Of a stretch of DNA of 64,000 bases, positions 33,098-41,299 are shown piece by piece (the stretch's first letter is position 1; the number at the start of each line of letters is the position of its first letter). The DNA lies in assembly GCA_905372155.1 (NCBI GenBank), contig CAJPNZ010000002.1:1-64000 (forward strand), in the 5' to 3' direction. Source of the stretch: Propionibacteriaceae bacterium. Lineage in GTDB: Bacteria > Actinomycetota > Actinomycetes > Propionibacteriales > Propionibacteriaceae. A program made the position numbers and the translations under genes. The notes below the pieces were generated by a model. That model searched no databases, was not told the origin of the DNA, and saw only the letters and a list, made by a program, of their open reading frames with translations.

Positions 33098-34333
33098 ATG
33101 GCACTGAAACGGCGAACCCTGATCCTCGCGGGCTTGGCAGCCGCAGCGGTAAGCGGCTGCTCGGCCGAACCCAGGGTGGAACTACTCAAGGGGACCGTCG
33201 CATACGTGGCACAGAATCCGGACCATCCCCTAGCCGGGGGTGCCGCTGCCGCCTCACAGCAGATCGGTTGGCGTCTGCTCGCGCAAGGCGACCGTACGGG
33301 AAACCAGCTGGTGTCCCCCGCCTCGTTGTGTGCCGCCCTGGCCCTGGTCGGTCTCGGGGCCTCGGGAGCCTCCGCGACGAGCTTGGACGAGTTGTTCGGG
33401 ATGAACTCCGAGGACCGGGCAGCCGGCATAGGTGCCCTGCGGGCGGGCCTGACGGACTACGCCTCCCTGCCGGAGAGCATCGATGCGAAGAACCCGCCCG
33501 AGAAGCCGATCATCAATCTGGCATCGCGTCTCCTGATCTGCAGTGACGTCCAGCCCAAGTCTCCTTTCCTGGACGCCATCCGGAAACACTTCGACGCCTC
33601 GGTGGAGAAGGTGAAGAACTCCGAGGCCCAGGCCAGTCTGGATGCCTGGGCCAAGAAGAACACCGCTGGGCTGATCGAACAGTCAGGAATAGCGGTGGAT
33701 CACAATACGGCGCTGGTGGCGCAGGATGCCCTGCTGTTCGCCTCCCGCTGGGAAACGCAGTTCAAATCCGACGACGAGCCGCTCGCCTTCACCACCGGGA
33801 GCGGGGAGACCGTGGAGGTCAAGGCCCTGTCGGACAGCTTCTCCGTCCGGGCGGCCTCCGGACAGGGCTGGCAGGCCGTCCGGCTGCCCTACGACGAAAA
33901 CCTCGCCATGGACGTCATTCTCCCGGACCAGGGAATCCATCCGTTGACGTGGGACGCTAACGTGCTGCAGGAAACCCACGAAAAGTTGAGTGCGGCCCCC
34001 AAGGACAGAGTTGAGGTCACCATGCCCCCCGCCGACCTGGCCGTGAAACGCAACCTCAAGGAGGAACTCACCCGCCTGGGGGTGGACCTCGATCATCTCG
34101 ACGGCATCTTCGACGGCGCTGGAGCAAACCAGGCCGCCCAACAGGTGCGCCTCCAGGTGAATGCCAAGGGCACCGTCGGCGCAGCCCTGACGGAGGTCGA
34201 AATCCCTGTGAGCGCACCCGCGAACCCGCCGACCACGCTCGTGGTGGACCATCCCTACGTGATGCGGGTGCTGGATGTCCGCAAGGGCTGGCCGCTGTTC
34301 CTGGCCGTGATCTCGAATCCCGAGGCGAAATGA
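33098..34333 (+). CDS. Lipoprotein serpin (serine protease inhibitor)
   Basis: 411 aa. A signal peptide ends in a lipobox, AAVSGC, with Cys at residue 21. The serpin fold follows: LVSPASLCAALALVGLGASG (helix B), INLASRLL, LLFASRWETQF, the reactive-centre hinge GTVGAALTEVEI with a loop ending at about ANPPT, and the C-terminal HPYVMRVLDV, PLFLAVISNP. It should trap proteases at the cell surface. The hinge keeps small residues in key positions but lacks the poly-Ala run typical of strongly inhibitory serpins. GGAGG lies 8 bases before the ATG. Bacterial serpins are uncommon; actinobacteria, including gut bifidobacteria, have some. Confidence 0.85.
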   Translation: MALKRRTLILAGLAAAAVSGCSAEPRVELLKGTVAYVAQNPDHPLAGGAAAASQQIGWRLLAQGDRTGNQLVSPASLCAALALVGLGASGASATSLDELFGMNSEDRAAGIGALRAGLTDYASLPESIDAKNPPEKPIINLASRLLICSDVQPKSPFLDAIRKHFDASVEKVKNSEAQASLDAWAKKNTAGLIEQSGIAVDHNTALVAQDALLFASRWETQFKSDDEPLAFTTGSGETVEVKALSDSFSVRAASGQGWQAVRLPYDENLAMDVILPDQGIHPLTWDANVLQETHEKLSAAPKDRVEVTMPPADLAVKRNLKEELTRLGVDLDHLDGIFDGAGANQAAQQVRLQVNAKGTVGAALTEVEIPVSAPANPPTTLVVDHPYVMRVLDVRKGWPLFLAVISNPEAK

Positions 34334-34400
34334 CCCGGTACCGGAACCGTCTGAACCACCCGGCGAACCGGATTCCAGCCGGAACCCGCCTCTGCCGTGA

Positions 34401-35510
34401 TCAGTTGCCCTGAGGTTGCTCCCCCAACCGGGCGGCGGCAGAGGCGATTCGCTCATCCGTGGCGGTGAGGGCGACGCGAACGTGGGAGGCTCCGGAGGTT
34501 CCGTAGAAATCCCCCGGGGCGGCGAGAATCCCGCGCCGCGCTAGCCACGCGATGGTGTCCCGGCACGGTTCGCCGCGGGTGACCCACAGGTACAGCGACC
34601 CCTCGGAATCGTCCACCCGGAAGCCCGCAGCCTCCAGGGCGGGGCGGAGCACGGCCCGCCTGGCCAGGTAACGCCGCCGCTGCTCCTCCACGTGTTCTTG
34701 ATCGGCCAGCACGGCCGTCAGGGCGGCCTGGATCGGGCCGGGAACCATCATGCCGAGGTGTTTACGGGCCTGCACCAGGTCCTGCACCACCACCGGATCG
34801 CCTGCGACGAACCCGGCGCGGTATCCGGCGGCATTCGAGCGTTTCGAAACGGAGTGCACCGCCAGCAACCCGGAGAGGTCGCCGTCGTTGACGCGCGGAT
34901 CGAGGACACTGATGGCCTCTTTCTCCCAAGCGAACTCCCCGTAGCATTCGTCGCTGGCCAGCACGGCCCCCTCGCGGCGGGCAACCGCCACCCAGGAGCG
35001 CAGCTGCTCCGGGGCAAGGATGCGACCCGAGGGGTTGGCGGGCGAGTTCAACCAGACCAGCCTGGTTCCGGCCGGGATGGCGTCGGGATCGTCGCAGGCC
35101 ACGGGCATGGCACCGGCAGCCCGGGCCCCCACCTCATAGGTCGGGTAGGCGATCCCGGGATGGACCACGACATCGCCTGCCCCCAGACCGAGGAAGGTGG
35201 GCAGCCAACCAACCAGTTCCTTCGTTCCGATCACGGGCAGCACGGACTCGTGCCGCAGGCCGCGCGCGTTCCATCGGCGTTCCAGGTAACCGACTATGCC
35301 GTCACGCAGCTCCGGGGTGCCCCACACCGTCGGGTACCCGTGGGCATCCGACGCGGCGGCCAGTGCCTCCTTGGCGATTTCCGGGGTGGGGTCCACCGGG
35401 GTTCCGACAGACAGGTCCACGATCCCACCCGGATGCTCACCGGCCACACGCCGGGCCTCCGCCAAGGAGTCCCAAGGGAAATCTGGCAATTGCTTTGCCA
35501 GAGACATCAT
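34401..35510 (-). CDS. dapC: Succinyldiaminopimelate aminotransferase
   Basis: 369-aa class I/II PLP aminotransferase. PLP-lysine in SVSKRSNAAGYRAGF, aspartate in LASDECYGEF, ring-stacking HPGIAYPTYEVGA, and the substrate Arg region SGASHVRVALT are present. The actinobacterial DapC branch and the position next to other dap genes and overlapping fdxA (4 bases) support the pathway assignment. It fills the step between DapD and DapE products. Confidence 0.9.
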   Translation of the reverse strand: MMSLAKQLPDFPWDSLAEARRVAGEHPGGIVDLSVGTPVDPTPEIAKEALAAASDAHGYPTVWGTPELRDGIVGYLERRWNARGLRHESVLPVIGTKELVGWLPTFLGLGAGDVVVHPGIAYPTYEVGARAAGAMPVACDDPDAIPAGTRLVWLNSPANPSGRILAPEQLRSWVAVARREGAVLASDECYGEFAWEKEAISVLDPRVNDGDLSGLLAVHSVSKRSNAAGYRAGFVAGDPVVVQDLVQARKHLGMMVPGPIQAALTAVLADQEHVEEQRRRYLARRAVLRPALEAAGFRVDDSEGSLYLWVTRGEPCRDTIAWLARRGILAAPGDFYGTSGASHVRVALTATDERIASAAARLGEQPQGN

Positions 35511-35827
35511 TCGCCCTGCGGGGGAAGCTGTTCCACCGTCGGGTGGTCGTGGTCAACGGGACCCAGACGCGCGGCCCCGCCGGGTGAGCCGAGGTCTTCG
35601 AAGAACTGAGCGTTGATGTCGAGGTATTCCTCCTGATCCTCAGGCAGGTCGTCCTCGTAGTAGATGGCCTCCACCGGGCACACGGGTTCGCATGCCCCAC
35701 AGTCCACACACTCCTCGGGGTGGATGTAGAGCATCCGGTTGCCCTCGTAGATGCAATCGACGGGACATTCCTCCACACAGGCCCTGTCCTTGACGTCGAC
35801 ACACGGCAGGGCAATGATGTAGGTCAC
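35507..35827 (-). CDS. fdxA: 7Fe ferredoxin (FdxA)
   Basis: 106 aa with a [3Fe-4S]/[4Fe-4S] pattern: CVDVKDRACVEECPVDCI and CVDCGACEPVCPVEAI. The C-terminal acidic tail (YYEDDLPEDQEEYLDIN) is typical of actinobacterial seven-iron ferredoxins. It is a soluble electron carrier. Its stop overlaps the dapC start (ATGA), an arrangement also found in mycobacteria. Confidence 0.94.
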   Translation of the reverse strand: MTYIIALPCVDVKDRACVEECPVDCIYEGNRMLYIHPEECVDCGACEPVCPVEAIYYEDDLPEDQEEYLDINAQFFEDLGSPGGAARLGPVDHDHPTVEQLPPQGE

Positions 35828-35895
35828 TTCACTCCTTCTGGTTCTTCCGCGAGAAGCTTAGCGCGCGGCACCGGAATCGGTTGCCACCAACAGCT

Positions 35896-37632
35896 TCAGG
35901 AACCGCAGGTGACCTTGTCCCCCGCGGAGTAGGTCCACGAGTAGTCCTCGGTTTTTGCCACCTCTCCGTTCTTGTAGAACAACCGTTTCCAAGTGGCCGT
36001 GAAGCCCTGAATAGAATCTTGGGGCTCGCAGCCCGGGGTGTTCACGACACGCTCCCCGCCCGAGTGGTAGTTGGACTTCACCGGCTCCGTCGACTCCACC
36101 TTGTCCCATGTCGGACGAGACCAGATCCGGAAGGTGAGGCTTCCCTTGCTGCCCGACGTGGATGGGGTGTTCACCCCCTGGATGTAGGCCGGGTAGTCGG
36201 TGTTGTTCTTGAACTTCATGTCGAAGCTGCCGTAGTAGATGGTGGCCTCGCGACCCGCCGGATAGCGCGGGAAATACAAACTGTGGGGTCGGTGCTCGAC
36301 ATCCTCGTAGCCGGCGAAGAAACCGGCGTTGTACATGGTGGTCGCAGCCTGGGAGATGCCGCCGCCGGATTCCTTGACCAGCAGGCCGCCGTTGATGACG
36401 TAGCCGTCGGTGAAACCGTTTGCCGGGGTACGGGGTCCCAGGGTGTCGTTGAGGCTGAACGTCTCGCCGGGCAGAAGCACCTTGCCGTTGATGAGCTCTG
36501 CCGCTCGTCCCAAATTCTTGTTCCGGTAATCAGCATGCGGATACTCGGTGGTGAATTCCCCGATCACCTGGGTGGGTTTGAGGGCTTCCGCCCGTTCGGT
36601 GGAGAACTCTGCGGACCCGTCGATCACCTCGACGGTGGTGGTCCGGGCCTCACCGCTCTGGGTCGCGGCCTTGGCGACACCCTCCGCCAAGCCCTTCATG
36701 TCGAGCTGCTGGCCGCCCTCGGCGGGCACCACCTCGATGGTTTCACCCTTGAGGGTGTAGCTGGCGTTCTTGCCCGTCACCAGGCCGAGACCGGCGCGGG
36801 CCTCGGCGGTCACCTTCAGCAGCTGCTCCGGGTTGATGTGCGGGACCAGTTTGCCGTCCTCGGCCGCGAAGGTGGTGACCGCTGCGATCTGTTCCGGACT
36901 CACCTGGAAGCTCTTGTCGCGAACCTGCACCGTGACGGGGCCGGAGAGCGCCGGGGTCGCGAAGTTCGCAACCGCCTCGTCCACCATTGCCGACGTGACG
37001 GCGGGTGACTGCGCCTTCGTGACGGCCGCGACCTCGCGGGTACCCGATTTCATGGCCTCGGCGACCGATGCGCTGGTGGCGTCCACGTCCAGGACCGCCG
37101 AGTCGGTGGACTCGGTGCGGCTGATCGCGCCGTCCACGAAGGCGAGGGTGGCGTCAGTGCCCTCGACCGTGAAGGCCGGGGCATGGGTGGTCAGCGTCTC
37201 CTTGAGTTTCTCGGAATCGACGTTCTTCGGCAGCTCCGTCGGGCCGCCGCCCAACAAGGTCTTGAACACGTCAATCGGATTCAGGCTCGCTCCCCCGGCC
37301 GCTTTCACGGCGCCTGCGTAGTCGACGCTCAAACCGCTGTCCAGAGGCGTGAATTCAACGGCGTGCTCCTTGTCGTCGGTCACGGTCATCGCCGCCTCGT
37401 ACCGAGCCCCCAACTCGGTGCGCAGCCGCTGCTCCGCATCGGCGGGATGCAGCCCGCCAATCGCCACCCCTTCAACCGTGGTGTTGACCGGCACCTTGTC
37501 ACCAGCCATGAAATAGGCTGCCGCGTAGGCGCCGCCCAACAGCACGATGAGTCCGATGCCGCTGCCTATCAACCATTTCCTGCACCGCGATGGGGGTTTC
37601 TTGCTGGTCAACTCCGGTCCTTCTCTTGTCAC
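35896..37632 (-). CDS. VanW-family cell-wall protein
   Basis: 578 aa. A cytoplasmic basic start, one transmembrane helix (WLIGSGIGLIVLLGGAYAAAYF), then two PG_binding_4-type domains (residues about 55-160 and 210-300), and a VanW domain in the C-terminal third (YRNKNLGRAAELINGK, GGGISQAATTMYNAGFFAGY, YFPRYPAGREATIYYG). Probably extracytoplasmic and peptidoglycan-associated; the biochemical role of VanW is unknown. The GTG at 37632 gives the full frame; TTG 37611, with AAGGA 6 bases upstream, is an alternative start. It is divergent from the MFS gene. Confidence 0.87.
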   Translation of the reverse strand: MTREGPELTSKKPPSRCRKWLIGSGIGLIVLLGGAYAAAYFMAGDKVPVNTTVEGVAIGGLHPADAEQRLRTELGARYEAAMTVTDDKEHAVEFTPLDSGLSVDYAGAVKAAGGASLNPIDVFKTLLGGGPTELPKNVDSEKLKETLTTHAPAFTVEGTDATLAFVDGAISRTESTDSAVLDVDATSASVAEAMKSGTREVAAVTKAQSPAVTSAMVDEAVANFATPALSGPVTVQVRDKSFQVSPEQIAAVTTFAAEDGKLVPHINPEQLLKVTAEARAGLGLVTGKNASYTLKGETIEVVPAEGGQQLDMKGLAEGVAKAATQSGEARTTTVEVIDGSAEFSTERAEALKPTQVIGEFTTEYPHADYRNKNLGRAAELINGKVLLPGETFSLNDTLGPRTPANGFTDGYVINGGLLVKESGGGISQAATTMYNAGFFAGYEDVEHRPHSLYFPRYPAGREATIYYGSFDMKFKNNTDYPAYIQGVNTPSTSGSKGSLTFRIWSRPTWDKVESTEPVKSNYHSGGERVVNTPGCEPQDSIQGFTATWKRLFYKNGEVAKTEDYSWTYSAGDKVTCGS

Positions 37633-37710
37633 TGCTCATGGGGAATGAGCCCGCCCCATGGTACGCGAGTAGGCTGTCACGTTGGTCGGGGACCACAGGA
37701 GGGAGACGAC

Positions 37711-38931
37711 GTGGGGCTCAGGACACGGCTGAGAGCAACCGGGTTACCCCGCACCGCATGGGTGCTGGCAACCACCACTTTTCTGGTCGCCGTCGGCTTC
37801 GGGGTCGTGATCCCGGTGCTGAGCCCCTTCGCACGCACCTTCGGGGCCGACAACTTCCAGCTCGGGCTGGTGGTTTCCATGTTCGCCCTGATGCGGCTCG
37901 TCAGCAGCCCGTTCGTCACCCGGATCGGGCAGGCCATGGGGGAACGTAACGCGATCACCCTGGGAATGGTCATCGTGGCCACCACCACCTTCGGGGTGGC
38001 GTTGTCCCCCAACCTGTCGTGGATGATAACGGTGCGGGCTCTCGGCGGAATCGGGTCCGCAATGTTCACCATCGCGGCCATGAACCTGCTGATCTCCACC
38101 ACCCCACAGCACCTGAGGGGTCGCGCCTCAGGCCTGAACCAGGGCGGTTTCCTGCTCGGCAACATGGCCGGGCCCGCCATCGGGGGTCTGCTGGGTTCGA
38201 TCTCCCTGCACGCGCCCTTCTACTTCTATTCCGGGATGTTGTTGGTGGCCGGGTTGTTCGCCCTACTGCTGCTCCCGGCCAGGTGTGATCCCTTGCCGAC
38301 CGCCGCGAAGGAACCACGGACGCTCCGGGAGACGTCGCGGGACATCCGCTACCGGGCCGCCTGTCTTCTCGGATTCGCCCAGGGCTGGCAGTCGATCGGG
38401 GTGCGTTCTGCCCTGATCCCGGTGATCATCACCGAGGTGTACGCCCTGGAAACCGGCTGGACCGGGATGGCCTTCGCGATCGCGGCGATGTTCCAGGCCG
38501 CGGCACTGACCCCGGCGGGGCTGGCCACCGACCGAATCGGTCGCAAACCCGTCATGGTGACGAGCGGATTGGTGTGTGGCCTGTCGGCCATCGCCATGCC
38601 CTTCGCACCCGGGATCTGGGTCCTCATCCCGCTGCTGTGCGTCTACGGGATCGGCGCCGCCATGCAGGGCACCGCGCCCGCTGCCGCTGTGGGCGACGCC
38701 TCGGGCGGACGTGGTGGCACCCCAGTTGCGGCCTACTCCATGATCGTCGATCTGGGGGCGATCATCGGGCCCGTCGCCGTCGGTCGCCTGGTGGACGTCA
38801 CCAACTATCAGGTGGGTTTCGCCGTCGGTGGTGCGCTCCTGCTGCTGGGCAGTTTCACCGCGTCCCTGATCCCGCGGAAACTGGACCGGTCCTTCCTGAA
38901 GCCACCGGCTCCCGAGGGCGACGACGACTGA
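37711..38931 (+). CDS. MFS transporter, drug:proton antiporter type
   Basis: 406 aa from GTG 37711, with AGGAGGGAG about 6 bases upstream. Twelve hydrophobic helices; motif A in the first half is degenerate (RIGQAMGERNAI), and LATDRIGRKPVM is its copy in the second half. GFGVVIPVLSPFA in helix 1 is typical of the DHA1 exporter group. Substrate is unknown. The convergent gene immediately downstream encodes a Qnr-like pentapeptide protein, so a two-part resistance arrangement is conceivable. Confidence 0.85.
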   Translation: MGLRTRLRATGLPRTAWVLATTTFLVAVGFGVVIPVLSPFARTFGADNFQLGLVVSMFALMRLVSSPFVTRIGQAMGERNAITLGMVIVATTTFGVALSPNLSWMITVRALGGIGSAMFTIAAMNLLISTTPQHLRGRASGLNQGGFLLGNMAGPAIGGLLGSISLHAPFYFYSGMLLVAGLFALLLLPARCDPLPTAAKEPRTLRETSRDIRYRAACLLGFAQGWQSIGVRSALIPVIITEVYALETGWTGMAFAIAAMFQAAALTPAGLATDRIGRKPVMVTSGLVCGLSAIAMPFAPGIWVLIPLLCVYGIGAAMQGTAPAAAVGDASGGRGGTPVAAYSMIVDLGAIIGPVAVGRLVDVTNYQVGFAVGGALLLLGSFTASLIPRKLDRSFLKPPAPEGDDD

Positions 38932-38935
38932 GAGG

Positions 38936-39550
38936 TCAGTGCTCGAACTCGATCCCCAGGGCCTTCAGGAGAGGCCAGGATTCTGTCGGGCTCAGTTTCA
39001 GTCCCTTGGTTCGGTTCTCCCGGGGGTCGAACACGTAGCCGGAGGAGCCGACGAGACTGGCCCCGTCGAGATCGGTTCCGTGGAATCTGGTCCCCCGTAG
39101 GTCGCAGTCGTTCATCCCTGCGTTCGTGAGCCGGGCCTCGGAGAAATCCGCCTCGCGAATCGAGCAGTCGATGAAACGGCACCGCGCCAGATCCACCCCC
39201 ACGAACCAGCAGAAGTCCATGCTGCAGCGCAGGAACTCCAACGGACGGGCAGCGAACCTGTTGACGTGTGACAGCGCCCAGTTGATCCCGGAGAGCTTCG
39301 TGCCGGTAAACCTGCACTCCCCCAGGCTGGTGTCCGTCAGATCCGCACCGGAGAAGTTGCAATCCTCGAAGCGACACTCGGTGAAGGACGCACCGACCAG
39401 GACCGCCCTTTCCAGGTTCACGCCCTTGAAAACGCAGTTCTCGAACTCGAAACCCCGCAGCCCGGCTCCGGGCAGGTTTCCCTCGATCGTGGCCCCGAAC
39501 ACCGGGCCCGGAGGGGAACCTGCCAGTTCCGCCAGGGACAGCGCGGGCAC
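38936..39550 (-). CDS. Qnr/McbG-like pentapeptide-repeat protein
   Basis: 204 aa of A(D/N)LXX pentapeptides (FEDCNFSGADLTDTS, FIDCSIREADFSEARL, MNDCDLRGTRFHGTDL) that form a right-handed quadrilateral beta-helix. As in Qnr and McbG, the run is broken once in the middle (NWALSHVNRF) and the chain ends with a short helical tail (SWPLLKALGIEFEH) like the Qnr dimerisation end. Such proteins mimic DNA and protect gyrase from fluoroquinolones or microcin B17. Whether this one does is unknown. It ends 4 bases from the convergent MFS gene stop and begins 4 bases after sppA. Confidence 0.8.
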   Translation of the reverse strand: MPALSLAELAGSPPGPVFGATIEGNLPGAGLRGFEFENCVFKGVNLERAVLVGASFTECRFEDCNFSGADLTDTSLGECRFTGTKLSGINWALSHVNRFAARPLEFLRCSMDFCWFVGVDLARCRFIDCSIREADFSEARLTNAGMNDCDLRGTRFHGTDLDGASLVGSSGYVFDPRENRTKGLKLSPTESWPLLKALGIEFEH

Positions 39551-39554
39551 CGGG

Positions 39555-41240
39555 TCAGCGCACCTTGATGCGGAAGGGCAGGCTCAGCACGCCGTGGATC
39601 GGGAGCCCGACCAGGTCGGCGGCCCGCGTGAGCAGGTCGTCAGCCGTCGGGAGAGCGATCCGGGCGGACTCGGCGCGGTGTTCGCTGGAGCGTGCGGGGA
39701 TGATCCTCTCCAGCACGGAGCCGGCCCCGATCCTGACCGAGGTGGCCTCCTCGGGGTCGATGTCCGCCAGCGCGCAGGCGCGCCGCCAGGCCAGGCGCCA
39801 GTCCCCGACGTGATCCACCAGTCCCCGCTCGCAGGCGTCGGAACCGCTCCACACCCTGCCCCGGGCCAGCGATTCCAGGTGTTCGTGATCCATGGCGCGG
39901 TCCTGAGCGGCCAAGGTCGTGAACTGCCGGTAGATGCGGTCGAGTTCCGCGTTGAGGCGGTCCCAGTCCTCGGGGGAGAACTCCGTGGCCGAGCTGAGCA
40001 TCCCCGAGGCCGACCCGATCCGGATCGGTTCCCGTTTCAGTCCCAGTTTCTCGTAGAGCTCACGGGTCACGAACTTGCCGGCCAGGACACCGATGGAACC
40101 CGTCAGCGTGGTCGCATGGGCGACGATCTCGTTGCAGGGCATCGAGACGTAGTAGCCGCCCGAGGCGGCCAGAGCTCCCATCCGAGCCACCACGGGACGA
40201 CCGGACTCCCGTAGCCGCAGGACGCTTCGGCGGATGAAATCGGAGGCCACGGCCGACCCGCCGGGGCTGTCGACCTCGAACAGCACCGCTTTGATCTGAT
40301 CGTCACGCAGGACCGTCCGGAGGTGCTCGTCCACCACATCGGCGCCGGCGCTGGGACCCGTGAAGGTTCCGGGACGTCCCCGGCCGGTCTCGATGGGACC
40401 GCGCAGGCTGACGACCGCGACCTTCGGTCGGTCCCTCCGGAAAGCTCCCGCAAGGTTGGGGCGTGGCTGGTAGCGGGACGCGTAGAGCAGTTCCTCGGGT
40501 TTCGCAGCCCATTCGGCGAGTGCCTTGGCGTAGGCCTCGTCGCGGTAGCCGATCTCGTCGATGAGGCCCATTTCCTTGGCCCGTTCCGGCACCACCGGGG
40601 AGCTGTTGACGGCTTCCCACACGGTCTCCAGTGCCGCTCCTCGGCGCCTGGCGATGACCGCCACGGTGTCGTCCACGGCGGACTGGGCCAGACGGTGGGT
40701 CATCTCCCGGTTGGCCTCGGTGATCTCGGGCGCCGCGAACTGATCCGCTGCGGTCTTGTACTCGTGACGCTGTCCGAACTGCGGGGTGACCCCGGCCTTC
40801 TCCAACAGCCCGCGGAAGAGGGTGATGTCGACCTCGACGCCGCCGATGCCGAGTACGCCGGTGGGTTGGAGCCAGACGGTGCGACATGCCGTGGCGAGTT
40901 TGTAGGCGGCCAAGGAGTTGCCGAGTTCCCCGAACGACTCGGCCCACGCCATGGTCGGCCGTCTCGCCCCGAAGGCCTCGATCAGGTGGGCGATCTCGTC
41001 CATCACCGTCATCGGCTGACCGCAGTCCACGGCGTGAACGATCAGCCCGGCGACACGCTCATCCTTGACCGCTTCCGTGAGGTGTCCGCGAAGGTCGCTG
41101 ATCGCAGTCGCGCCCACCGCCTGAAGCATCTGTAGGGGGTTCCGCGGGAAGGTCTCCAGCACGCCCCGGGCCAGGTCGAGTTCGAGCACGATGCGCCGGG
41201 TGGGGCGGGGCAACTTGTCGAGGAAGGACTTGAGCACCAT
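39555..41240 (-). CDS. sppA: Signal peptide peptidase SppA, 67K type
   Basis: 561 aa of two tandem S49 domains. The catalytic Ser is in GALAASGGYYVS of the second domain and the general-base Lys in QRHEYKTAADQ of the first, the E. coli SppA layout. VDSPGGSAVAS is the strand-loop before the Ser. No N-terminal membrane helix is visible (MVLKSFLDKLPRPTRRI), so it may be peripheral or cytoplasmic, unlike E. coli SppA. It lies 4 bases upstream of the pentapeptide gene and 59 bases downstream of transketolase. Confidence 0.9.
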   Translation of the reverse strand: MVLKSFLDKLPRPTRRIVLELDLARGVLETFPRNPLQMLQAVGATAISDLRGHLTEAVKDERVAGLIVHAVDCGQPMTVMDEIAHLIEAFGARRPTMAWAESFGELGNSLAAYKLATACRTVWLQPTGVLGIGGVEVDITLFRGLLEKAGVTPQFGQRHEYKTAADQFAAPEITEANREMTHRLAQSAVDDTVAVIARRRGAALETVWEAVNSSPVVPERAKEMGLIDEIGYRDEAYAKALAEWAAKPEELLYASRYQPRPNLAGAFRRDRPKVAVVSLRGPIETGRGRPGTFTGPSAGADVVDEHLRTVLRDDQIKAVLFEVDSPGGSAVASDFIRRSVLRLRESGRPVVARMGALAASGGYYVSMPCNEIVAHATTLTGSIGVLAGKFVTRELYEKLGLKREPIRIGSASGMLSSATEFSPEDWDRLNAELDRIYRQFTTLAAQDRAMDHEHLESLARGRVWSGSDACERGLVDHVGDWRLAWRRACALADIDPEEATSVRIGAGSVLERIIPARSSEHRAESARIALPTADDLLTRAADLVGLPIHGVLSLPFRIKVR

Positions 41241-41299
41241 GCGGCAAGCCTACCGACAGCCACCAACACCCCGCCCGGGAAGCGGGTTCGCAGCAGTTC

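Noticed and set aside
41250..41299. CCCGC/GCGGG hairpin between sppA and tkt as a terminator
   Set aside because: The stem is only 5 to 6 bp with no T-run on the relevant strand.
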